Assembly: GCF_900169485.1 (NCBI RefSeq)
Contig: NZ_LT821227.1
Span: 620,001 to 684,000, forward strand
DNA: 64,000 nucleotides
From: Phoenicibacter congonensis
GTDB lineage: Bacteria > Actinomycetota > Coriobacteriia > Coriobacteriales > Eggerthellaceae
Reading direction: 5' to 3'
Under the pieces are notes generated by a model. That model ran no database searches. It had not been told where the DNA came from and saw only the letters and a program-made list of their open reading frames with translations. Both the position numbers and the translations under genes were made by a program. Below are positions 33,901-41,174 of the stretch, in pieces (within the stretch, counting starts at the first letter, position 1; each line of letters begins with the position of its first letter).

Positions 33901-34111
33901 TTTCTCCTCTGGTCTTGGCTATTACGATGCTCTTGGCTCTTCTCACATCCTTGGAAAGTCTAGGAGTGTGATTTTTTTGATTTCTCTAGACAGTTCGCTA
34001 AATCGTCCTGCAATAGACATGCTTTACAACAGCACTGAGGAATTGACTGATGGAACTGTTTTTGGTGGTGAAGCAGTAATCACACAAGACTTTGTAAACA
34101 GCATTCTGTAG
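30917..34111 (+). CDS. CWB2 surface protein with Ig-like and InlB-like modules
   Basis: A 1064-aa secreted protein; the ATG follows AAAGGAGG. The signal peptide ends near CAFA (about 32). Residues about 72-428 form a module shared with the 1590-aa protein (ATTQTNETEV, a DARRHTF motif, YDHRCCQQVLYFNVI, SGKTVKAVYEM). Two transthyretin/SpaA-like Ig segments follow (LNLKVVDEDGNAVRGVGVEL; LKLKVTDGAGNPVEGVSLKL), then an InlB-like repeat (AGWYTDPNFTNKWNF, about 702-745). Three CWB2 repeats run from 753 to the end (TRLAGDDCYGTNF, ERIFGDDGYSTNRAV, ARLAGDDAYKTNVEF). No enzymatic domain is recognisable. Likely an extracellular stalk or adhesin. Confidence 0.88.
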   Translation: MADLKKSICLRPPLILFCCLLFLLAFPVCAFAQDGAVSADDADVLNDGFSLSWVESDGEHVKEKDLFENERFNYVMPVKDVDGNAVDGVKFQIWNATTQTNETEVISADGKINLSLLKNHNYIFFPMDKAWQGKTYVWVKDGKLVSTKTLTKESLSSPTVWSYPEVTQVTLSKRSQALDNENDARRHTFSWYLKRDGNDIALFNPKVEFVSTLETVEGRVVTYSSGSTTIYASLLEDVDYMVIYKSPSGVTLGVEPFPVVYKDKSEYPEQFSEYWPVASTYDHRCCQQVLYFNVIPLSELGSTCDSISTDDGNTTVEGMDFTDEQSGRRPSLHTLDVTSQYKNLNGFVDYGVYSIKAENTARSEAFKVAGLDFKITQKLPSGKTVKAVYEMNDDGSLLKLNSFTQNGDAVKFTTSTLSAKPVVFEYTSDAPAKSKILNLKVVDEDGNAVRGVGVELTAQGELQKPVISLPTTDAYGETARECDDTEIVDVAYQISIKNNARELVSETTVQFARNDTSGVYVDKINGQDYSGEATVVVKNVVNRSILKLKVTDGAGNPVEGVSLKLVPDADNVQHNKDSIILTTRTDKNGVLSKDISELINGSGETEYWTISTTDSSLGEPESSAKLKADSVISIGMGEDGDNPGVLEYDIVAAHDGIPYSSKEYAGLVDLRVVKTSLVQIQNYQDHAQRLDRPFLIVENGSKIEAPELVTDGTPIAGWYTDPNFTNKWNFDNDVVSENMSLYPKWKTSLGLRVTRLAGDDCYGTNFDTLCQDVDNNGRPNGVIVCGTSHYLDSLSAAALSGLLDYPVLLVNGSDSVLNETSLSAIKMLTNDGANKIELIVLGGKFAISEEMESQLSAFDSDGSCERIFGDDGYSTNRAVYDFGLTRGSWNSDEVLIASGAGYHDALGAGGYAAAKNTFIFLANPHSDNSSMIAKAKNHSRATILGGVFAVSNETQAGLESAGLTTARLAGDDAYKTNVEFVKYALANGMSLNAAGFSSGLGYYDALGSSHILGKSRSVIFLISLDSSLNRPAIDMLYNSTEELTDGTVFGGEAVITQDFVNSIL

Positions 34112-34140
34112 TTTTAAGTCTCAGCATTTCTTCTTTGTTT

Positions 34141-34174
34141 AAGGACCTGATTAGTCGGGTCCTTAATTATTTTT
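34141..34174 (+). terminator. terminator after the 1064-aa surface protein
   Basis: AAGGACC (34141-34147) pairs with GGTCCTT (34158-34164), followed by AATTATTTTTT. The remaining intergenic sequence to 34358 contains no clear promoter. Confidence 0.8.
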
Positions 34175-34358
34175 TAGCTTTATTTTCTTTGATAAAATTT
34201 AAAAGTCTAATTTTTGAACATTTGCGCCTTTGAGGGAACTCGTTTATCTGCAAAACGAATTGCACATGTTCTCTAACGTCTGCTTGTCAAATAATTCTGT
34301 TATGGCAAGACATTTCTGCAACTTTTCAATGTTGATATTTTATGGAAAGGGTTTCTAG

Positions 34359-37300
34359 ATGCTAAAAAAATTTACATCGAGTCTTTTAGCATTATGTTTG
34401 GCTTTGATGGCTCTGCCGGCCAATCTAGCTTTTGCTGAGGACTCAACTAGTCAGGTGTTGACAACACCTCTTGAGTTTAAAGCTCAGGTTGTTGACACAT
34501 CTGGCACCCCAGTTGTTGGTGCGAAATTTGCAGCATATAAAACTGGTAGCGCGCAAGGTGCTGTTTCTCCTGGCGCATCAACAAGCGGTTCTAAGGTGGA
34601 AGAATATGTGACTGACAGTGATGGAGTTCTGACTGTTGAATCAAAGTCACTTGGAGATCTTGTTTACACCTATTACTTCGATTCATTGTCTTCAAGGTAT
34701 GTTGCACTCAAGTCATCTGATGCAAACAACCAAATTCAATCGATTGAAATGAAAAATGAACTTAAGCAAGCAACTGGCACAGGCGATGTTCCTCTTTATT
34801 TAGGATTGCGTGAAAAAGCGACATCTCCTGTTCTTCGTTATTTTAACGATGTTGCTATTGACACTGAGAACTTTGTTACTCTCGATTCAACACCAACAGC
34901 AACAACAAGCACTCCAACTTCTATTGAAACAGAGGTCAAAATTGTTATGGCTCCAAGAACAGGGGTTTATAAAGACGCCCTGAAAGAGCTCATTGATTCT
35001 GCTTCAACACTGAATTCATCTGACTACTGCTATGGATTTGATGATATGTCAGCCGTTCTTTCTGTTGCAAAAGGCGTTTATGACAATGGCGCCGCAACCC
35101 AACAAGACGTAAATAAAGCAAGCGCTGATCTTCAATCGGCAATTGATGCCATGATTAAATATCCTCCAACCACTGAAGATGAATTCCAAGCTATCGTTCT
35201 TGGGCCAGATGGAAAAACTTTTTCAGATGAAGTTAAGTTTGCAGCATATGAATTGAATTCGGACGGCTCGACTAGTGAAAATGTGCTCGCAGATGACATC
35301 ACTCCAACGAACGGCATTATTCGTTTAACGGCTGCTGATCTTTCCAACAAAAGTGCTGTTGTTAAATTAAAGGAAAATGAAAATTACGAGACTGAAGACA
35401 CCATCAAACTCGATGTTGCAGTTGAATATGGTGCAGGATATTTCGAGAAAGTAAACGGAGAAGCTATTGGTTATGGCAACACCGTTTATAAATATGCCTT
35501 CAAGCTTGCAAGCAAAGAAGTTAAGGTTGATGTTCCAGTTTCTGGACCGCTCACACTAAATGCAAAAGTTGTTGATGAAAATGGCAAGCCAGTGTCCAAC
35601 ATGAGATTTGGACTTTATAAATCTGGTTCCGCCAAGGGCGCAAAACAACCAGGTGCTAATGCATATGGCGCTGCTCTTAAGGACTACTACACTGACAAAG
35701 AAGGTGTTCTCAAAATTAGTGCTGCTGAGGCGGCAGAACTCACTGATTATTGGTATACAACCAAGTTGTATTCACTCATTAAAGCCAAAGATGCAAATTA
35801 CAATGTAAAAAACATTAGCATTTCGAATGAACAGCGTCAGTTTTCAAGAGACGGGAATTTACCTCTCTATCTTGGACAAGACGAGAAAATGACGACTCCG
35901 CGTTTGAAGTACTTTAACGATTTTGCTTTTACTGACATTGAATTTGTAAACCTTGATGCGAACAGCACAAAGCCATCTGAGGCGCCAATTCCGTTCGACA
36001 CGGAAGTAAAAATTGTTGTAGAAACCAGAACTGGTGTTTACAAGGACTCCCTAAGTGAGCTTGTCAACAGCGTTTCATCCTACAAAGCCTCTGATTATGC
36101 TCAAGGATTTGAGAGTTTTAGCTCTAATCTAGCTACGGCAAAAGATGTGGTTGCAAACAACGAAGCTACTCAAGACGCGGTTGACAAGGCAGAGTCTGAT
36201 TTGCAAGCTGCTATTTCAGGTTTAATAAAATATCCTCCAACAGATTGCAATTCATTTAACGCGTGTGTTATTGATGAGAGTGGAAAATATTTCTCTGGTT
36301 CACAGACTTTTGTTGCCTATGAGCTCGACGACAATGATCAGCCAACCGATACAATCGCTGCCGACAACATTTCAGTTAGCAATGGAATTTTGAGCGCCAC
36401 TCCACAATCCTTAAACTATAAAAATGTTCTTTTAAAACTGAAGGATAACAACAAATACACGACTTCTGATGAGTTCAAAATTAAAGTTCAACCTCGTCAG
36501 AGTTCTTTCTTTGATGATTCTTGCATCCTGAGCGTTAATGGGAAAGATGTTTCCGCTTACGGCACCACTTTAAAAGAATTCTCCGTGAAACTTTCATTAA
36601 AGCCTGGCTGGGAAGACCACGCTGGTGGTGTTCCAAAAGGACAGACAGTGAAAGTTGCAGACATTCCAGTTGAATATACCGATGGTGAGGTGGTTGAAGA
36701 CGGCTTTACTATCGACTTCAACATCCCAAATTCGATAACTTCAAAGCTAGAACACAAGGTTTTTGAGGTTAAAGACGGAAAAATTGCTGGATTTGAAACC
36801 GTTTCTGGTTATGAGACTCAAGCCACAATTCTCTACACTAACCAAAAGTATGGAGCCTTTGCTGTTGTTGGTAATGAGGGGACGCTTTCGATGTTTGGCC
36901 GTTATGAAGGCAAACTTCCTCTTTTGTGGAGCGCAGAAGATGGTGCTGATGGAGAAGAACAAACACTCGAGAAGATTCTGATTAAAAAGGCACCAACACG
37001 CGACGAGAGCACTAACGCAAACAGTGGAAAATCTCAAGGAGAGGGTGTTGACAATCGCTACGACGATGGCGAGCGTCCAGATGCATTCGACACGACCTAC
37101 AACACACTCGATGTTGTTTTACAAACTCTTCCTATTAGAGACGAAGACGGAAGTGGCGTGAGCAAATCTCTCAAATTTAATTTCTTCGATGCGACAACAC
37201 AGGAGTTTGAACAGGTAGTTGAGTCTCTGCCAGGACTCCTTCCTCAAGTAACCCTCAAAAAGGATCATCACTACATCGTTTATTTGCAAGATGATGAATA

Positions 37301-39131
37301 TGAGATGAAGAATATGTATTTCACGCTCAATAACAGCAGCGTCGAAACATATCCTATTGACGACAAAACTGACCAGCGAATTCAGCAAGTCACTGTAAAA
37401 AAGAAAGCAACAGTTGGGGAGAGCCCCGATGTTCGCAGACATGAGGCTTTCTTTGCTATTGGCTACAAGGACGCAGAAGGCAATGTCGACTATTCGAAAT
37501 ACTTCAGTGATTTAACATTTAAATTTGTTAGTGAAGACGACACACAAACAGGTGAGTGGATTTATGACGAGAATGGGCGTCTTGAAAATCAAATAAAAGT
37601 AAACCTTATTGAAGACATTCAATATATGGTGACTGTCGAATCTAGCGATTACACTATTGACTCATTCCCTGTCACAATTAAAAATCACGAGGAAAACCCA
37701 CTAATTCGTCCATATTTCCCATACAATCATTTCATTTGCGGGAATGTTTTAGAGCTTGATGTTATTGACAAAAGCGAGGCTCATAAAAATGACAGCCCGA
37801 TAACGAGCATCTCAGGAAAAACAACTGTTAGTGGTTTGAACTTTATGACAAACATCAGCAGCGGAAATTATCTGCTGAACGATCGCATTTTGGGTGATGT
37901 AAAGGTTGATGAGTTGGAGGGCCAGGACTATGAGGTGCTCGACCTTGACATGGTTAACATGTACAGAAATGGCGAACTCAGCAAGCTTGCGATTGGTGAC
38001 TTCACAGTTGAGACTCAAATTCAGTCTGGCAAAAAAGTTAAAGCGGTCTATGAACTTAAGAAAGACGGAAGCCTAAACCTTTTGTCTCACACACAAGATG
38101 GAGACAAACTAACTTTCAAAACAACGTCGATGACTATCAACAACTATGTGATTGTTTATGACAAGCCACCAAAGAACATTGAGAATGTCGTGAGATTGTC
38201 AGGTGATGACTGCTATGGCACAAACCTTCAGACAATCAAAGAAGACATTGCACAAAATGGCGCACCAAGTGGCGTGATTGTTTGTGGCACTGGTCACTAT
38301 CTTGATTCTTTGAGTGCAGCAGCTCTCTCTGGTCTTCTCAACTATCCAATTTTGCTTGTAAATGGAACAGATGATTCCATTAATGCCTCCTCACTTCAGG
38401 CATTGACTGAGATTACTGCAGGTGGCACAGGCAAACTTGATGTCATTTTGCTTGGTGGTAAATTTGCTGTTTCTGAAGGAATCGAGTCTCAGCTAAATGG
38501 CTATGACAATGACGGCAAATGCGAGAGAATTTTTGGAGACGATGGTTATTCAACAAATCGCGCAGTTTATGACTTCGGAGCAACTCGCGGTTCTTGGAAC
38601 AATGATGAAGTTCTCATCGCGTCTGGAGCTGGCTATCATGACGCTTTGGGTGCCGGCAGCTATGCTGCTTCCAAAAACACTTTCATTCTTCTTGCTAACC
38701 CTGCTGGAGACAATTCTGAAATGGTGAAGAAGGCTGCAGCTCATGCTAAAGCTACAATCCTTGGCGGAAAGTTTGCGGTTTCAGATGAAACTCAGCAAGC
38801 CATTGAAGCAGCAGGTGTTGCGACTAGCCGAATTGCTGGAGACGATGCCTATAAAACAAATGTTGAGTTTGTTAAGTATGCAATAGCTAACGGAATGAAG
38901 CTTGACAAGGCAGGATTCAGCTCAGGTCTTGGATATTACGATGCTCTTGGTTCTTCCCACATTTTGGGCAAGTCAAACAGCGTCATGTTCTTGATTTCTA
39001 AAGATGACTCTCTGAATCAGCCTGCATATGAAGTTATTAAGAATAGCGATGAAACCATTGGTTCATCGAGAATCTTCGGTGGAGAAGCGGTCATGACAAA
39101 ATCGTTCGAAGACGCTTTGAAATCTTTGTAA
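34359..39131 (+). CDS. giant CWB2 surface protein with duplicated SpaA-like/FIVAR-like modules
   Basis: A 1590-aa secreted protein. The signal peptide ends near LAFA (about 26). A module of SpaA-like strand region plus FIVAR-like helices occurs twice (about 37-266 and 396-625). Landmarks of each copy are the KxGSAxGA linker, the LPLYLG or VPLYLG segment, RTGVYKD and the KYPPT end. The same module occurs once in the 1815-aa protein. An unassigned beta region (about 748-900) precedes a module shared with the 1064-aa protein (about 913-1269, with DVRRHEAFF, VSGLNFMTN, SGKKVKAVYELK). Three CWB2 repeats close the protein (1278-1590). Presumably an adhesin; no catalytic motif is seen. The gene lies 45 bases upstream of the TVP38-like gene. 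Confidence 0.88.
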   Translation: MLKKFTSSLLALCLALMALPANLAFAEDSTSQVLTTPLEFKAQVVDTSGTPVVGAKFAAYKTGSAQGAVSPGASTSGSKVEEYVTDSDGVLTVESKSLGDLVYTYYFDSLSSRYVALKSSDANNQIQSIEMKNELKQATGTGDVPLYLGLREKATSPVLRYFNDVAIDTENFVTLDSTPTATTSTPTSIETEVKIVMAPRTGVYKDALKELIDSASTLNSSDYCYGFDDMSAVLSVAKGVYDNGAATQQDVNKASADLQSAIDAMIKYPPTTEDEFQAIVLGPDGKTFSDEVKFAAYELNSDGSTSENVLADDITPTNGIIRLTAADLSNKSAVVKLKENENYETEDTIKLDVAVEYGAGYFEKVNGEAIGYGNTVYKYAFKLASKEVKVDVPVSGPLTLNAKVVDENGKPVSNMRFGLYKSGSAKGAKQPGANAYGAALKDYYTDKEGVLKISAAEAAELTDYWYTTKLYSLIKAKDANYNVKNISISNEQRQFSRDGNLPLYLGQDEKMTTPRLKYFNDFAFTDIEFVNLDANSTKPSEAPIPFDTEVKIVVETRTGVYKDSLSELVNSVSSYKASDYAQGFESFSSNLATAKDVVANNEATQDAVDKAESDLQAAISGLIKYPPTDCNSFNACVIDESGKYFSGSQTFVAYELDDNDQPTDTIAADNISVSNGILSATPQSLNYKNVLLKLKDNNKYTTSDEFKIKVQPRQSSFFDDSCILSVNGKDVSAYGTTLKEFSVKLSLKPGWEDHAGGVPKGQTVKVADIPVEYTDGEVVEDGFTIDFNIPNSITSKLEHKVFEVKDGKIAGFETVSGYETQATILYTNQKYGAFAVVGNEGTLSMFGRYEGKLPLLWSAEDGADGEEQTLEKILIKKAPTRDESTNANSGKSQGEGVDNRYDDGERPDAFDTTYNTLDVVLQTLPIRDEDGSGVSKSLKFNFFDATTQEFEQVVESLPGLLPQVTLKKDHHYIVYLQDDEYEMKNMYFTLNNSSVETYPIDDKTDQRIQQVTVKKKATVGESPDVRRHEAFFAIGYKDAEGNVDYSKYFSDLTFKFVSEDDTQTGEWIYDENGRLENQIKVNLIEDIQYMVTVESSDYTIDSFPVTIKNHEENPLIRPYFPYNHFICGNVLELDVIDKSEAHKNDSPITSISGKTTVSGLNFMTNISSGNYLLNDRILGDVKVDELEGQDYEVLDLDMVNMYRNGELSKLAIGDFTVETQIQSGKKVKAVYELKKDGSLNLLSHTQDGDKLTFKTTSMTINNYVIVYDKPPKNIENVVRLSGDDCYGTNLQTIKEDIAQNGAPSGVIVCGTGHYLDSLSAAALSGLLNYPILLVNGTDDSINASSLQALTEITAGGTGKLDVILLGGKFAVSEGIESQLNGYDNDGKCERIFGDDGYSTNRAVYDFGATRGSWNNDEVLIASGAGYHDALGAGSYAASKNTFILLANPAGDNSEMVKKAAAHAKATILGGKFAVSDETQQAIEAAGVATSRIAGDDAYKTNVEFVKYAIANGMKLDKAGFSSGLGYYDALGSSHILGKSNSVMFLISKDDSLNQPAYEVIKNSDETIGSSRIFGGEAVMTKSFEDALKSL

Positions 39132-39176
39132 TTTATTGTTTGGATAAAAACTAGATTTAAGTAGAAAGGCAGTTTT

Positions 39177-40307
39177 GTGGATAAAGCGATGAAATACATT
39201 AGCTTTTTGGTTGTCGGATTGTTGGGGGCACTTGCGGCGTCCTATGCGATGTATTCGACAACCAACCACAAAGCTGGCCTTTTGTTCATTCCAATTGTCG
39301 TTTTATTGTTTGCTATTTTTGCTTTTGCAATGAGAGGAAGTGAGAGGGGCATTGGCTGGAAAGGAACGTGTTTTGCTGCAATGGTGCTCGTTTCTTGCGC
39401 TGTCGCATGGATGGGGCCAACACTTGGGCTTTTCACTCGTCCTGCCGTTGCTTTGCAAGAGGCTTTTGGATTTTCTGAGGCGCTTGTTCCTTTTGTCACT
39501 CAAGTGTTGTTTTCTATTGCAGGCATTGGAGTTGTCGCGGTTTGCGCATGGAATTTTATTTCTCCTGCTCCAGAACAAAAGTTCGATGATGAAGATGAAC
39601 GCAAAAGAGTTAGGTATGCCCAAACAGTAAAGATGATAACATTTATCGTTCTCTTTGCGGGCATCCTAATTTGTTCTTGCGTGCCTTCCATCAGAGAAGA
39701 ACTAACAAAACTTGCTTCCTATGCTTCAGGCGATTTTGGTGGCCTCACAGAATACATCAGAAGCTATGGGGCATATGCTGTTGTTGTTACATTCCTGTTG
39801 ATGATTTTTCAAAGTCTTGCAGCGCCAATACCTGCTTTTCTCATTACATTTGCAAATGCAGCTGTGTTCGGATGGGTGTGGGGCGCACTCATTTCCTGGT
39901 CGAGCGCAATGGTTGCTTCTGTTATTTGTTTTTACATCGCAAGATTTCTCGGGCGAGACGCCGTTATGAATTTTATGAGCAAAGGAATGCTTGCTTCAAT
40001 CGACAAATTCTTTGAGAAATATGGCAAAAATGCGATTCTAGTTTGCCGTCTTCTTCCTTTTGTTTCCTTTGATTTCGTTAGCTATGCAGCCGGACTCACA
40101 GGAATGAATTTTTGGGGCTTCTTTTTGGCGACTGGAATTGGTCAGTTGCCTGCAACGCTTGTTTATTCCTACCTTGGCGACATGCTCACATCAGGCGTTG
40201 TTTATGCAATGTATGCAATTCTCACAACCTGTGCTTTATTCGTTGCAATCATGCTTGGAAGAAAGGTCTACAAAGACCGCCACAAGGGCATGATTGTTGA
40301 TGAGTAA
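39177..40307 (+). CDS. TVP38/TMEM64 (VTT, DedA-like) membrane protein
   Basis: A 376-aa polytopic protein starting at GTG with AAAGGC upstream. The N-terminal third has four hydrophobic helices and a short acidic linker (EQKFDDEDERKR). The VTT domain, about 195-345, is recognisable by SLAAPIPAFLITFANAAVFGW, ARFLGRD, KYGKNAILVCRLLPFVSFD and GMNFWGFFLATGIG. VTT proteins are implicated in lipid scrambling and undecaprenyl-phosphate or phosphatidylethanolamine recycling; for this subgroup that is an inference. Placement inside a wall-polymer and surface-protein region would suit a carrier-lipid role. It converges on the interrupted surface gene with 16 bases between stops. Confidence 0.85.
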   Translation: MDKAMKYISFLVVGLLGALAASYAMYSTTNHKAGLLFIPIVVLLFAIFAFAMRGSERGIGWKGTCFAAMVLVSCAVAWMGPTLGLFTRPAVALQEAFGFSEALVPFVTQVLFSIAGIGVVAVCAWNFISPAPEQKFDDEDERKRVRYAQTVKMITFIVLFAGILICSCVPSIREELTKLASYASGDFGGLTEYIRSYGAYAVVVTFLLMIFQSLAAPIPAFLITFANAAVFGWVWGALISWSSAMVASVICFYIARFLGRDAVMNFMSKGMLASIDKFFEKYGKNAILVCRLLPFVSFDFVSYAAGLTGMNFWGFFLATGIGQLPATLVYSYLGDMLTSGVVYAMYAILTTCALFVAIMLGRKVYKDRHKGMIVDE

Positions 40308-40323
40308 TCATTTCGTTTAGTTT

Positions 40324-40959
40324 TTAATCTTCCACCCAGACCTGAGTGTATTCAGCAGGTATCACGACTTGATCATAGATTGGCGTGTACTGCTTATGTA
40401 GGCCATTTCAAGGTTGTGGCCGGTGCGCTTGCCAGGCAGCTTCATTTGGAAATTGAGCGCCACACATGCAAACCACGGCTACTAGATTGTTTACCACTCT
40501 TTCTGGAGTCACTAGCACTTGCTCCCAGTGTCCCGATGGGGGTTTTGCGGTGCTGCCGCCACTTGGGTTGCCACTGTTCGTGTTTGTACTGCTTGTTGCT
40601 GGGTTATTATTCTTAGTTGAACTATTCTTGCTTTGAGTGCCGTCTCTAGAATCGTCTTCTGAGTCGGCCTTTTCATCTTCGGAGTCTTCCTCTTCTTCTG
40701 CTTCAATCTCTTCCTTAGCTGGTTCTGGAACAGCATCAGCTTCTTCTTCAATTAAGTCAAGCAAGTCTGATTGTCCCAACAGTGCTTTTTTTGAAATAGT
40801 TTCTATGTTTGCGTTGTTCTTTTTTTCTGGATTTTTTCCGAATGCTTGGACGTTGATTTGCACAATTGGCAATGAGAATGCGAGAACGAGCGTGACAAAC
40901 AGTGTCACTTTATCAAGCTGTGTTTTTGCCGTAGTTTTTATAATTGCGTTTTTGCGCAA
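40324..40959 (-). pseudogene. secreted or surface protein interrupted by an in-frame TGA
   Basis: From a TTG with AAGGAG upstream, the first 183 codons encode a basic N-terminus, one hydrophobic segment (about 19-37), an acidic low-complexity stretch (about 68-100), a Ser/Thr/Asn/Gly-rich linker, and a cysteine motif VCMCGAQFPNEAAWQAH. TGA at 40408-40410 then interrupts the frame. The same frame continues for 27 sense codons (...YTPIYDQVVIPAEYTQVWVED) to a TAA at 40324-40326, and that tail fits the repetitive C-termini of this surface-protein type. I read this as a nonsense mutation or base-call error in a 211-codon gene. A truncated 183-aa protein may still be made. A TATAAT lies at 40979-40984 on the minus strand. 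Confidence 0.65.
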
Positions 40960-41174
40960 AATTCTCCTTAAGAAAATGATTATATAGTGGTGTTATTGGG
41001 AAGCAGAACCATGCTCTGTGCAGGCAGACACGGTGATGTGTTATGATATTTCGACTACAGTGGACCACTGCAACCGTCTGTATATCTTACTGCATAATCA
41101 CAAAAGTGCTTCATTTTTTCTGCCTGATTCATAGTTTTTCTACAATTTGGTGCATTCGTTCATTAAGGAGAAGT

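Noticed and set aside
30917-39131. Sortase-anchored (LPxTG) surface proteins
   Set aside because: SpaA-like segments suggested pilins, but no LPxTG motif or C-terminal membrane tail exists; all end in CWB2 repeats.
40324-40410. TGA as a sense codon in this genome
   Set aside because: tatC ends in TGA at the expected family length, and no other gene here needs TGA read-through, so a local nonsense change is simpler.
40408-40440. Double frameshift in the surface protein tail
   Set aside because: Another frame also gives a plausible stretch (GHNLEMAYISS), but the original frame resumes by itself after the TGA, so a single stop explains the sequence with fewer events.
41043-41174. N-terminal extension of the LRR surface protein
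   Set aside because: It lacks a ribosome-binding site; AAGGAG directly precedes ATG 41175, which starts a proper signal peptide.
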